Below are positions 24,921-33,335 of a DNA stretch of 64,000 nt, piece after piece; the first letter of the stretch is position 1; every line of letters begins with the position of its first letter. Made by a program: the position numbers and the translations under genes. The notes beneath the pieces are model-generated. The model ran no database searches. It was not told the origin of the DNA and worked only from the letters and a program-made list of their open reading frames with translations. Source of the DNA: Nannocystis pusilla (lineage in GTDB: Bacteria; Myxococcota_A; Polyangia; Nannocystales; Nannocystaceae); contig NZ_JAIRAU010000008.1 in assembly GCF_020073745.1 (NCBI RefSeq), positions 1 to 64,000 of the forward strand, in the 5' to 3' direction.

Positions 24921-27584
24921 ATGGCCCGCCTCATCGATCACGCCCGCTGCAGCAAGCCTCGCCGTTATTCGTTCGCCGTCGGCATCACAGCGCTGGCGGC
25001 CGGTCTGCGCCTCTTCCTCGCCGTCACGCTCGAGCCCCGGCCGCCGATCCTCCTCCTGTTCACCGGCGCCGCCGGCGTCTCGGCGTGGCTCGGCGGGCTC
25101 GGGCCGGCGCTCCTCACCATCGCCCTCTCGTCCGTCCTCGACGTCTGTTGCTTCGACCTCGCCGACTCCGTGCAACAATGGAGCGACCTCGTCGACCTCG
25201 GCATCTTCGCCCTCGTCGCGCTCGCCGTCGCGTGGTTGTGTGAATCGCTGCACGCCGCGCGGCGGCTGGCCGAGGCCCGCGCCCGCGAGCTCGCGCTCGT
25301 GTCCGCCGGCGAGCGGGCGTGGAAGGACCGCTACGAGGCCGCCGTGCGGGCCAGCGGCCACATCCTCTACGACTTCGACCGCAACAGCGGCCGCGCCATG
25401 TTCAGCGGCGCCTGCCTGCCGATCCTCGGCTACAGCGCGCAGGAGCTGGGCGAGCGCATCGACTGGAGCGCCCTCGTGCACCCCGACGACCTGCCGCGCT
25501 ACCGCGCCTCGCGCGAGGGCGGCAGCCTCGCGGTCGAGTACCGCGTGCGCCACCGCGACGGGCGATACGTCATCCTCCACGACGTCGGCGAGCAGGTCCA
25601 CGACGCCGGCGGGCAGGTCGTCCGCGTCGTCGGCTTCCTCAAGGACGTCACCGCCCAGCGCCAGGCCGAGGCGCTCGTGCGCGCCAGCGAGGAGCGCCTG
25701 CGCCTGGCGGTCGAGGCGACCGGGCTCGGCGTCACCGCCACCGTGTTCGCGCGCGACGGCTCGGTCCGGTTCGAGTGGACGCGCGAGGCCCGGCGCCTGT
25801 TCGACGTCCCCGACGACGGCGAGTTGACGGTCGCCGACCTGCGCGCGCGCGTGCACCCCGACGACCTCCCCGCCGTGCGGGCCGCCGTGCAGGCCGCCCT
25901 CGATCCGGACGGCGACGGCAGCGACAACCTCGAATTCCGCATCGTCCGCGGCGACGGCAGCGTGCGCTGGCTCGGCTGTCAGGGCCGCACCGTCTTCGAC
26001 ACCGACGTCCGGCCGCCGCGTCCGCTGCGCAACATCGGCATCGTCCGCGACGTCACCGAGCGCAAGGCCACCGCCGCGCAGCTCGCCGAGAGCTTCGCCC
26101 TCATCGACGCGCTCGTCATGAGGGCGCCGATCGGCATGGCCTTCATCGACCGCGAGTCCCGCTACGTCCGCGTCAACGACAAGCTCGCCGAGTTCAACGG
26201 CCTCCCGCCCGCCGACCACATCGGCCGCACCGTCGCCGAGGTCGTCCCCACCCTGTGGCCCCTCTTCGAGCCCTTGCTGCGCGACGGCCTGCGCGACGGC
26301 CTGGAGCGGGTCAACATCGAGATGCAGGGCGACCCGCGGGGCTCCGGCTCGCTGCGCCACTGGTTGCTGAGTCAATACCCGATCCGCGCCGGCGACCGCT
26401 TGCTGGGGGTCGGCATCACCGTCATCGAGACCACCGCGCAGAAGCGCATCGAGGCCTCGCTGCGCGAGGCCGATCAGCGCAAGGACACCTTCATCGCCAC
26501 GCTCGCCCACGAGCTGCGCAACCCGCTGGCGCCGATCCGCAACGCCCTCGCGCTGCTCGCCGTGGCCCGCGACGCGCCCGAGCGGTCCGCCGGCGTGGCC
26601 GTCATCGGCCGGCAGGTCGAACAGATGGCGCACCTCCTCGAAGACCTGCTCGACGTCTCGCGGATCACCCGCGGCCGGCTCACCCTGCGCCGCGAGCCGA
26701 TCACCCTCGCCTCCGTGATGGCGCGCGCCGCCGAGACCGCGGAGCCGTGGATCAACGCGCGCCGTCATCGCTTCGAGGTCGACCTGCCGGCCACCCCGGT
26801 CATCCTCGACGCCGACCCGGTGCGGCTGGCGCAGGTGTTCTCCAACCTGTTCACCAACGCCGCCAAGTACACCGAGCCGGGCGGCACGATCCGGGTGACG
26901 GCCGCCGTGCTCGGCGAGCGGGTCCGGATCTGCGTCGCCGACACCGGCGTCGGCATCGCCGCCGAGCACCTGCCGCGGCTGTTCGAGATGTTCTCCCAGG
27001 TCGGTCCGACCCAGTCGCGCTCGGAGGGCGGGCTCGGCATCGGCCTCGCGCTCGCCCGCGGCCTCGTCGAGATGCACGGCGGCCAGATCTCGGCGCGCAG
27101 CGAGGGGCTCGGGCGCGGCAGCGAATTCATCGTCGACCTCCCGCTCGCCGTCGCCGACGCCCCGACCCGCCCGCGCGCCCGCCCCGCCCTCGCCGGGCGC
27201 CCGAGCGGCTGGCGGATCGTCGTCGCCGACGACAACGTCGACAACGCCGACACCCTCGCCATGTTGCTCGAGGCGTTCGGCAACGAGGTCCACACCGTCT
27301 ACGACGGCGAGGCGGCCGTGCGCGCATGTACCGAGTTCCGCCCCGACGTCGTGTTCCTCGACATCGGCATGCCCAAGCTCGACGGCTACGAGGTCTGTCG
27401 GTGGATCCGCCAGCAGCCGTGGGGCGCCCGGACGATGCTCGTCGCCCAGACCGGCTGGGGTCAGGACGAGGACCGCCGGCGCGCCGAGGCGGCCGGCTTC
27501 GATCACCACCTCACCAAGCCGGCCGACCCGGACCGACTGATCGCCCTGCTGTCGCGCTCTGCCGGGCCTCGCTCGGCCGCATGA
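24921..27584 (+). CDS. Hybrid sensor histidine kinase with three PAS domains and receiver
   Basis: An 887-residue membrane kinase. An N-terminal DUF4118-like membrane region (about 10-100) is followed by a linker helix; PAS domains lie at about 135-255 (ILYDFDRNSGRAMFSGA), 265-385 and 400-510; HisKA has phosphoacceptor H530 (TLAHELRNPLAPIRNAL); the HATPase has NLFTNAAKYTEPGG and DTGVGIAAEHLPRLFEMF; and a C-terminal receiver has phospho-acceptor D814 (VVFLDIGMPKLDGYE) and conserved Lys in HLTKPADPDRL. The ATG at 24921 has AGGAG five bases upstream. Signals probably flow to a separate HPt or response regulator; none is adjacent. The stop overlaps a UUCG hairpin. Confidence 0.92.
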   Translation: MARLIDHARCSKPRRYSFAVGITALAAGLRLFLAVTLEPRPPILLLFTGAAGVSAWLGGLGPALLTIALSSVLDVCCFDLADSVQQWSDLVDLGIFALVALAVAWLCESLHAARRLAEARARELALVSAGERAWKDRYEAAVRASGHILYDFDRNSGRAMFSGACLPILGYSAQELGERIDWSALVHPDDLPRYRASREGGSLAVEYRVRHRDGRYVILHDVGEQVHDAGGQVVRVVGFLKDVTAQRQAEALVRASEERLRLAVEATGLGVTATVFARDGSVRFEWTREARRLFDVPDDGELTVADLRARVHPDDLPAVRAAVQAALDPDGDGSDNLEFRIVRGDGSVRWLGCQGRTVFDTDVRPPRPLRNIGIVRDVTERKATAAQLAESFALIDALVMRAPIGMAFIDRESRYVRVNDKLAEFNGLPPADHIGRTVAEVVPTLWPLFEPLLRDGLRDGLERVNIEMQGDPRGSGSLRHWLLSQYPIRAGDRLLGVGITVIETTAQKRIEASLREADQRKDTFIATLAHELRNPLAPIRNALALLAVARDAPERSAGVAVIGRQVEQMAHLLEDLLDVSRITRGRLTLRREPITLASVMARAAETAEPWINARRHRFEVDLPATPVILDADPVRLAQVFSNLFTNAAKYTEPGGTIRVTAAVLGERVRICVADTGVGIAAEHLPRLFEMFSQVGPTQSRSEGGLGIGLALARGLVEMHGGQISARSEGLGRGSEFIVDLPLAVADAPTRPRARPALAGRPSGWRIVVADDNVDNADTLAMLLEAFGNEVHTVYDGEAAVRACTEFRPDVVFLDIGMPKLDGYEVCRWIRQQPWGARTMLVAQTGWGQDEDRRRAEAAGFDHHLTKPADPDRLIALLSRSAGPRSAA

Positions 27585-27609
27585 CATGTCCTTCGGGACA
27601 TGTTTTGAT
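27582..27609. repeat. 14-bp repeat pair forming a UUCG terminator
   Basis: TGACATGTCCTTCG and GGACATGTTTTGAT. The stop codon TGA is the first three bases. ACATGTCC (27584-27591), loop TTCG, GGACATGT (27596-27603) make a perfect 8-bp stem followed directly by TTT, the best intrinsic terminator in the window. Confidence 0.85.
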
Positions 27610-27656
27610 GGGCTCATCGGTGTGGTGCTTCGCGAAATGCCGACTGCGCCTCCCGG

Positions 27657-27759
27657 GGGGTCCGGGGAAGGGTCGGCCGCGAGTTCAGCGTGCCGATGAC
27701 CCCTCCTGCGTCGGGGTCTTCTTGCCCTCGTATTCGCGACCGACCCTTCCCCGGACCCC
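27657..27759. repeat. 26-bp inverted repeat with nested hairpin
   Basis: The arm at 27657-27682 is the reverse complement of 27734-27759 with a single mismatch. The 51-base loop contains another stem, GACCCC (27698-27703) with GGGGTC (27713-27718). No ORF fits inside. It could be a structured RNA, a large terminator or the remnant of a small palindromic mobile element. Confidence 0.65.
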
Positions 27760-27808
27760 TGGCACGGCTGCAGCCGTGAGAGGCCGACACGCCGTCGCGG
27801 GCTTCGAT

Positions 27809-27836
27809 GCGAGATGTCCCGAGGACAGATCACGAG
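27809..27836. repeat. 14-bp repeat, 2 units
   Basis: GCGAGATGTCCCGA and GGACAGATCACGAG; the stem TGTCC / GGACA at 27815-27827 has a 3-base loop here. Confidence 0.6.
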
Positions 27837-27892
27837 CGCCCGCTCGACGGCCAGGACTGGCCGCCGAGCGGACGCCATCTCGCATCATTCAC

Positions 27893-28252
27893 GGCGTGTC
27901 ATTCTCCGCGGCGGACCTCCGCGCGTCGGCCTCGGAAGCCACCGCCTGGCCTCAACCTCCCGCCCACCCGCGCCCGCGGTCGAGCTTCAGAAGCCACCGC
28001 CTGGCATCAACTCCCGCCCTCGGCGTGTCATTCTTCGGCGGCCGTGCACGCGCGCCGGCGGTCGAGCTTCAGAAGCCACGCCTGGCCTCAACCTGCCGCC
28101 CTCGGCGTGTCATTCTTCGGCGGCCGTGCACGCGCGCCCGCGGTCGAGCTTCAGAAGCCACCGCCTGGCCTCAACCTCCCGCCCTCCGCGTGCCATTCTT
28201 CGGCGGCCGTGCACGCGCGCCCGCGGACGTGCACGCGCGCCAACCTCGAGCC
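27893..28252. repeat. Degenerate tandem repeat, 82-83 bp period
   Basis: About four and a half copies of a unit running from GGCGTGTCATTCTTCGG through CGGTCGAGCTTCAGAAGCC to CTGGCCTCAACCTCCCGCC. Copies start near 27893, 28022, 28104 and 28187, with a truncated one between the first two. The segment TTCAGAAGC(C/G)..CCGCC also forms the 3' end of the minus-strand gene at 28253, so the array looks derived from repeated duplication of that gene end. Not CRISPR: no spacers. Confidence 0.8.
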
Positions 28253-28939
28253 TCAGAAGCGGCCGCCGAGCATGAACGTGCCGCCGTCGAGGAACGGCGT
28301 CGGCCCGACGTTGGCGCGCAGGCGGGTGCGACCCAGTTTGAAGCCGTCGACATCGGCCACGCGCGGGGACTTGCCGTCGTTGACGAACTGGATGGTGCCG
28401 GCGATGCCCATGGCGAGGCCGGCGATCTGGACCAGCGCCGGCATGGCCATGAAGACCTTGGGCGTGATCGCGTCGGTGCGGAGGTACGGGATCGTCAAGA
28501 ACGGCCCGACCAGCGGGATCAACGAGTAGCCGGCCGCGCGCCGGCAGTTCGGCGCGCTGGCGATGCTGCAGGTGTCGTGGACGATGCCGGCGATCAGCGC
28601 GGTGAACAGGTACGACGCGCCGAACATGGTCCAGCCGGCGATCATCAGCCCCTTGCGGCGCGAACGCGGCGGCGAGGGCGGCGGCGCATAGACGGTGCCG
28701 GCGGCTGGGCCCTCCGGCGGCGTCCCGGTCGCGCTGGGATCGGCGTAGGGCTGCGGGGCCGGGGGAGGCGCCTCGCTCACCGGCGCGGCCTCGGGTGCGG
28801 CCTCGGGTGCGGCCTCGGGCTGGGTCTGCGCCGCGGCTGACCAGGAGGCCAGGGTCGATCGGACAGGCGCGGCCGCGGCCTCGGGACAGACGAGCGACGC
28901 GGCGACGACGACGGCGAGGGGCAAGGCGGTGCGGGACAT
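28253..28939 (-). CDS. Secreted/membrane protein of unknown function
   Basis: A 228-residue protein: signal peptide (LPLAVVVAASLVCPEAAAA), Ala/Pro/Glu-rich linker with a short repeat (PEAAPEAAPEAAP), then hydrophobic segments (GLMIAGWTMFGASYLFTALIAG, AGYSLIPLVGPFLTIP, MAMPALVQIAGLAMGIAGTI) and the tail LDGGTFMLGGRF. The architecture and tail match those of the proteins at 18451 and 52827. No enzymatic motif is visible. The 82-bp tandem repeats start immediately after its stop. Confidence 0.65.
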   Translation of the reverse strand: MSRTALPLAVVVAASLVCPEAAAAPVRSTLASWSAAAQTQPEAAPEAAPEAAPVSEAPPPAPQPYADPSATGTPPEGPAAGTVYAPPPSPPRSRRKGLMIAGWTMFGASYLFTALIAGIVHDTCSIASAPNCRRAAGYSLIPLVGPFLTIPYLRTDAITPKVFMAMPALVQIAGLAMGIAGTIQFVNDGKSPRVADVDGFKLGRTRLRANVGPTPFLDGGTFMLGGRF

Positions 28940-29447
28940 TCGATCTCCTGTCGTCGCAGACTAAATCCCTGGCCTGTGCGCCGTAAACGCGAATCGACGT
29001 GCGCAGTGCGCCCGGCCCCGCGTTCGTCGCAAATTCGCACTATTCACAATCTCCGCGCGGGTCGCACATGCACCCTCACGACGAGTATTATCGCGTATTC
29101 GCCTGTCTTAAGAGCCAGGCTTCTGAATGGTGTTCTGGCGCCGCTGCGACCCGGCTCGAGCGACGGACGAACCAAACCTGCGCGGATCCGTGATCGCTGC
29201 GGCGCGGCCACGCTCCCGCCCAGCGGGCCGGGCAGGCGCTACGCGTGAGTTTTCGAGAGATCCTCGCCACTCGCCCGGAAATCGTAGAACTTGTTCTTCC
29301 GGCCCGCTCCCGCGGAGGGGCTGTGCCCGCCCGGGCGGGGGCGTATCGTCGGCGAATGCATGCCTCGAGCTCGCGGCCGGTCGCCGCCACGCGCTCCGGC
29401 ACCTCATCGACCACTGGCGACACCGACACCTGCTGCTGGCCCGCCCC
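28940..29447. other. Intergenic stretch, nothing recognised
   Basis: About 500 bases between divergent genes. No tRNA-like fold, array or credible ORF was seen. It has locally lower GC (29030-29130), which may mark promoters. Confidence 0.45.
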
Positions 29448-29885
29448 GTGATCCACCGCCTGCGTCTCCTCTCGCTCGCGCTCCTGCTCGGCTGCCCGCA
29501 TTTGGTCCCGCCGGCCGAGCCCGCCGAGAACGGCGTGCCCGTGCGCGGCCCGACGACCGGGCAGCCGCTGCCCGACCCGGTACGCGCCGCCTCCGCGCGG
29601 GCTCACGGCGGCTGCGACACCGGGGCCCAGTGCTCGGAGCACCTCGACGCGAACTACAAGGTCGAGGACGAGAAGCGCACCTGCGAGGCCGCCGGCGGTC
29701 GCTGGCTGCACGGCCCCTGTCCCCACCTCCGGGCCCACGGCGCCTGCATCACGCCGCGCTTCCTCGTGTTCGACTACGACAGGATGCGCGCCGAGTACTT
29801 CGGCGCCTCGCTCCACCGCGACCTCGCCGAGGCGCGCGAGGCCTGCCTCACCCACGGCGACGAGTTCTACGAGCTCACCCCGTGA
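29448..29885 (+). CDS. Small lipoprotein, unknown function
   Basis: A 145-residue protein if translation starts at GTG 29448, which gives a signal peptide with lipobox (LLSLALLLGC). The mature part has four or more cysteines (GGCDTGAQCSEHL, RTCEAAGGRW, GPCPHLRAHGACITP) and an acidic C-terminus. The frame is open further upstream, but only this start gives a signal sequence. I do not recognise the family. Confidence 0.55.
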   Translation: MIHRLRLLSLALLLGCPHLVPPAEPAENGVPVRGPTTGQPLPDPVRAASARAHGGCDTGAQCSEHLDANYKVEDEKRTCEAAGGRWLHGPCPHLRAHGACITPRFLVFDYDRMRAEYFGASLHRDLAEAREACLTHGDEFYELTP

Positions 29886-29888
29886 TCG

Positions 29889-29918
29889 TATGACATTCCC
29901 TAATGCCATGTCGTCGGC
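29889..29918. repeat. Degenerate 14-bp repeat
   Basis: TGACATTCCCTAAT followed by GCCATGTCGTCGGC, 13-base step between the CAT cores, starting four bases after the lipoprotein stop. Confidence 0.45.
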
Positions 29919-29986
29919 CCGGGTCCCGACATTCGAGATCCGCGATATTCGGCCGCATGCAATCCCCTCTCCGCGGCCGGCCCGCT

Positions 29987-30042
29987 CGCTCTGTCTTTAA
30001 CGACATGACTAAACAGACATGCCCGAAAGGGCATGCCCGGAC
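29987..30042. repeat. 14-bp repeat array, 4 units, with GAAA-loop hairpin
   Basis: CGCTCTGTCTTTAA, CGACATGACTAAAC, AGACATGCCCGAAA, GGGCATGCCCGGAC in exact phase. CATGCCC-GAAA-GGGCATG (30018-30035) is a perfect 7-bp stem with a GNRA tetraloop, about 85 bases upstream of the next gene. Confidence 0.8.
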
Positions 30043-30120
30043 CTCGTCTCGCGCCCTGGCGCGCGGCTCCGCTTGACGCGCGACCGCGCCCATTGTACAC
30101 CACTGAACGGAAGATCAGCC

Positions 30121-30567
30121 ATGCACGACAGCGAAACCGCCGATCCCGTCTCTCCTGCGCTCCTCGACCTCCTGGCCGTGTTCGAGGGCCCGCTCGCCGA
30201 GGTCCAGTTCCCGGGGGTCGACCAGGGGGTCCTCCGGGGCCTCGTCGACCAGGTGCGCGGGCACGCCCACGAGCTCGACCAGCTGCGGGCCCAGCTCGAC
30301 GCCCTCCACAATCAGCTCACCGAGTCCCGCCTGCGGCTGCTTCGCACGGCCGAGCAGGGTCTGGCCTACGCCCGCGTGTTCGCGGCCGACGACCCCGAGC
30401 TCGACGCGCGCCTGGCCGACATCCACCTCGGCGGCGGCAAGGCCGAGCCGCGGCGGCGCAAGCTCGAGGTCGCGTCCGCCGATTCCGGCAACGCCGAGCC
30501 CCTGCGCTTGCCGCCGCGTCGTGGCCGCAAGCCGCGCGTGGCCGAGGAGGCACCGACCGGCTCCTGA
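30121..30567 (+). CDS. Small coiled-coil protein of unknown function
   Basis: A 148-residue cytosolic protein. Residues about 35-85 form an amphipathic helix likely to be coiled coil (LVDQVRGHAHELDQLRAQLDALHNQLTESRLRLL); the C-terminus is basic and ends in an AT-hook-like RRGRKPRV, which could bind DNA. The ATG at 30121 has GGAAG seven bases upstream. It lies 37 bases before the PLP aldolase gene on the same strand, so it may be cotranscribed. Confidence 0.6.
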   Translation: MHDSETADPVSPALLDLLAVFEGPLAEVQFPGVDQGVLRGLVDQVRGHAHELDQLRAQLDALHNQLTESRLRLLRTAEQGLAYARVFAADDPELDARLADIHLGGGKAEPRRRKLEVASADSGNAEPLRLPPRRGRKPRVAEEAPTGS

Positions 30568-30604
30568 GGCCCGCGCTGCAGGTGATGATGGTAGAACCGC
30601 GGCC

Positions 30605-31789
30605 GTGACCTACGCCGAGCTGCGCGCCGCACTCCGCCACGAGCACCTCCCGCTCGCCTACTGCGACCTCGACCTGCTGGCCGCCAACGCCCGCAGCCTG
30701 GTCGAGCGCGCCGGCAGCCTGCCGATCCGCCTCGCCTCCAAGTCGGTCCGTTGCCGCGAGATCCTCCGCCGCGTCCAGGCCATGAGCCCTGTCTTTCAGG
30801 GCATCCTCTGTTACAGCGCCGGTGAGGCCGCCCACCTCGCCGCCGATGGTTTTAAAGATTTGGTCGTCGCCTACCCCACGGTCGACCGCCACGACCTCGA
30901 CCTCGCCTGCACCGCCATCGCCGGCGGCGCCGAGATCTGCCTGATGGTCGACGACCCCGCCCAGCTGCCCTTCCTCTCCGAGGCGGCCGGCCGCGCCGCT
31001 GTCACGTTGCCGGTGGCGATCGACCTCGACATGTCCTCGACCCTGCCAGGCCTGCACTTCGGCGTGCGCCGCTCGCCGGTGGTCGCCGTCGACGGCGCCG
31101 TCGCCCTCGCCGACGCCATCGCCGGCACCGCCCACCTCCGCCTCGACGGCCTCATGGGCTACGAGGCCCAGCTGGCCGGCCTGCAGGACCTCGTGCCCGG
31201 CCAGCGGCTCAAGAGCGCCGCCGTCCGGGCGCTCAAGCGGCGCTCGCAGCCGGAGGTGTTCGCCCGGCGCGCTGCGGTCGTCGCCGCGATCAAGGCCCGC
31301 GGCCACGCCCTGCGGTTCGTCAACGGCGGCGGCACCGGGAGCCTCGACCTGACCCGCACCGACCCCTCGGTCACCGAGCTCGCGGCCGGCTCCGGCCTCT
31401 TCGGACCGACCCTGTTCGACGGCTACGACAGCTTCCGGCCGCAACCGGCCGCCGGCTTCGCCTTGCCGATCGTGCGGCGGCCGACTCCGGCCATCTACAC
31501 CTGCTTCGGCGGCGGCTACATCGCCTCCGGCAGCCCCGGCCGCGATCGGCAACCGACCCCTTACCTGCCGGCCGGCACCGGCCTGCTGGCCAACGAGGGC
31601 TGCGGCGAGGTCCAGACCCCGGTCACCTACGCGGGCCCGGAGATCCTCGGCATCGGCGACCCGATCTTCTTCCGCCACGCCAAGGCCGGCGAGCTGTGCG
31701 AGCACTTCCCCGAGCTCGTGCTGCTGGCCGGCGCCGCCGTGGTCGGCCGCGTCCCCACCTACCGCGGCGACGGCCGCTGCTTCGTCTGA
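30605..31789 (+). CDS. PLP-dependent amino acid aldolase/deaminase (alanine racemase fold)
   Basis: A 394-residue enzyme of the D-threonine aldolase / alanine-racemase N-terminal family. The PLP lysine is expected in LPIRLASKSVRC near residue 45, and the C-terminal domain has ACFGGGY-like YTCFGGGYIASG and DPIFFRHAKAGELCEHF, the metal-binding HxxxxxxxC type of D-threonine aldolase. The GTG at 30605 starts the fold; an upstream ATG in frame would add an unlikely Arg-rich tail. It is often found next to a sugar-lactone oxidase as here, but the joint role is unclear. Confidence 0.8.
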   Translation: MTYAELRAALRHEHLPLAYCDLDLLAANARSLVERAGSLPIRLASKSVRCREILRRVQAMSPVFQGILCYSAGEAAHLAADGFKDLVVAYPTVDRHDLDLACTAIAGGAEICLMVDDPAQLPFLSEAAGRAAVTLPVAIDLDMSSTLPGLHFGVRRSPVVAVDGAVALADAIAGTAHLRLDGLMGYEAQLAGLQDLVPGQRLKSAAVRALKRRSQPEVFARRAAVVAAIKARGHALRFVNGGGTGSLDLTRTDPSVTELAAGSGLFGPTLFDGYDSFRPQPAAGFALPIVRRPTPAIYTCFGGGYIASGSPGRDRQPTPYLPAGTGLLANEGCGEVQTPVTYAGPEILGIGDPIFFRHAKAGELCEHFPELVLLAGAAVVGRVPTYRGDGRCFV

Positions 31790-31950
31790 CCGGCGAACCA
31801 CCGCTCGCCATCCTCGCCCGAGCCCCACGGCCGCTGCTTCGTCGGACCGGCGAACCCCTGCTCGGCGTCGCCGTCCGGACCCCGCACGGCCGCCGGCGAA
31901 CCACCGCTCGCCGTCCTCGCCCGGACCCCGCACCGCCGCTGCATCGTCCC
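31772..31950. repeat. Tandem echo of the aldolase gene's 3' end
   Basis: The last codons of the aldolase gene (GGCCGCTGCTTCGTC at 31772) recur at 31829 and, truncated or diverged, near 31888 and 31934. Between them the segment ACCGGCGAACC.CCGCTCGCC.TCCTCGCCC recurs too. Steps are 57, 59 and about 46 bases. The copies are non-coding and decaying. Confidence 0.75.
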
Positions 31951-32033
31951 GCGGCCGGCGGCGATTGTCTCAGTTTCGTCGGCGCCGGCCGCTGACTTCG
32001 TCCGGGCGCGCGCGCCTGCTACCATCCGCCGCG

Positions 32034-33335
32034 ATGTTCGCGCGCAAGACTTGGTCCAATTGGTCGGGCGGCGTCACCTGTCGTCCGGGACAGTTCGTGG
32101 TCCCGAGCACCGTCGACGCCCTCAGCGACCTGGTCCGAGAGACAGCCACCGCCAACGGCAAGCTGCGGGTGGTCGGCGCCGGTCACTCCTTCACCCCGGT
32201 CGTCGCCACCGAGCACACCCTCGTCTCGCTGGCGCGGATCAGCGGCATCGCCGAGATCGACCGCGAGGCGGGGGCCGCGACCGTGCTGGCCGGCACCACG
32301 ATCCGCGACCTCGGCGGCCTGCTCGGCAAGCACGGCCTCGCGCTCGAGAACCAGGGCGACATCGACAGCCAGGCGATCGCCGGGGCCGTCAGCACCGGCA
32401 CCCACGGCACGGGCATCGCGTTCGGCAGCATCTCGACCCAGGTCCGCGCCCTCACCCTCGTCCTCGCCACCGGCGAGCTGTTGTCGTGCTCGCCGACGCA
32501 GGAGCCCGAGATCTTCAAGGCCGCCCAGGTCTCGCTCGGCAGCCTCGGCGTCCTCGCGCGGGTCCGCCTGCAGTGCGTGCCGAGCTACGTGCTCCGCGAC
32601 GTCCGCAAGAACGTCGACCTCAATCAATGCCTGGCTGACTTCGAGGACAGCTGCCGGCGCCACCGTCACTTCGAGTTCTGGTGGTTCCCCTACAGCGACC
32701 GCGCCGCCACCAAGGCGCTCGACATCGTCGCCTCGCCGCGCCCGCGCTCCGCCGTCAAGCGCGTCCTCGCCGACAAGATGCTCGAGACCGGCCTGTTCTG
32801 GGCCGCCTCCGAGGCCGTGCGCCTGTTCCCCGGCCTCTCGCGCCCGGTCGCCCGCTTCGCCTCCCGCGCGATCTCCGAGGCCGACTACGCCGACCACAGC
32901 CACCGCGTGTTCCCCAGCCCCCGCGACGTCCGCTTCAACGAGATGGAGTACGCCGTCCCCGTCGAGCGCGGCCCCGACTGCCTGCGCGAGCTCAAGGCCT
33001 ACATCGAGCGCGACCGCGTCCGCGTCCACTTCCCCATCGAGTACCGCGTGGTCGCCGGCGACGACATCTGGCTGAGCCCGTTCTACCGCCGCGACAGCGC
33101 CGTGATCTCCGTCCACATGTACGCCGGCATGCCGTACGCCGACTACTTCGCCGGCTGCGAGGCGATCTTCCGCAACCACCGCGGCCGCCCGCACTGGGGC
33201 AAGATCCACAACCTCACCGCACATGAACTTCAGGACATGTACCCGGAGTGGCACCGCTTCCACGCCGTCCGCCGCCGCCTCGACCCCCGCGGCGTGTTCA
33301 TGAACGACCACCTGGCGAAGATCTTCGGCGCCTGA
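32034..33335 (+). CDS. FAD-linked sugar-1,4-lactone oxidase (ALO/GULO type)
   Basis: A 433-residue VAO-family oxidase. The N-terminal FAD domain begins NWSGGVTCRPGQFVVPSTVDAL and has VVGAGHSFTP, where the His is the usual site of covalent flavin linkage; IAGAVSTGTHGTG is the second FAD segment. The C-terminal ALO domain ends with HWGKIHNLTAHELQDMYPEWHRFHAVRRRLDPRGVFMNDHL, matching D-arabinono-1,4-lactone and L-gulono-lactone oxidases. The ATG at 32034 begins the fold. Reaction: oxidation of an aldono-lactone with release of H2O2. A repeat-like palindrome (33221-33240) is inside the coding region near the end. Confidence 0.88.
   Translation: MFARKTWSNWSGGVTCRPGQFVVPSTVDALSDLVRETATANGKLRVVGAGHSFTPVVATEHTLVSLARISGIAEIDREAGAATVLAGTTIRDLGGLLGKHGLALENQGDIDSQAIAGAVSTGTHGTGIAFGSISTQVRALTLVLATGELLSCSPTQEPEIFKAAQVSLGSLGVLARVRLQCVPSYVLRDVRKNVDLNQCLADFEDSCRRHRHFEFWWFPYSDRAATKALDIVASPRPRSAVKRVLADKMLETGLFWAASEAVRLFPGLSRPVARFASRAISEADYADHSHRVFPSPRDVRFNEMEYAVPVERGPDCLRELKAYIERDRVRVHFPIEYRVVAGDDIWLSPFYRRDSAVISVHMYAGMPYADYFAGCEAIFRNHRGRPHWGKIHNLTAHELQDMYPEWHRFHAVRRRLDPRGVFMNDHLAKIFGA

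Noticed and set aside
24804..27878. A minus-strand open frame of about 1,000 codons opposite the hybrid kinase
   Set aside because: Composition is that of the antisense frame of a high-GC gene, with no recognisable domain; the plus-strand kinase is unambiguous.
27893..28252. CRISPR-like array
   Set aside because: The period is 82-83 bp and whole units repeat; there are no unique spacers and no cas genes.
28940..29447. tRNA or small RNA gene in the gap
   Set aside because: I could not fold a cloverleaf, nor see a promoter-terminator pair.
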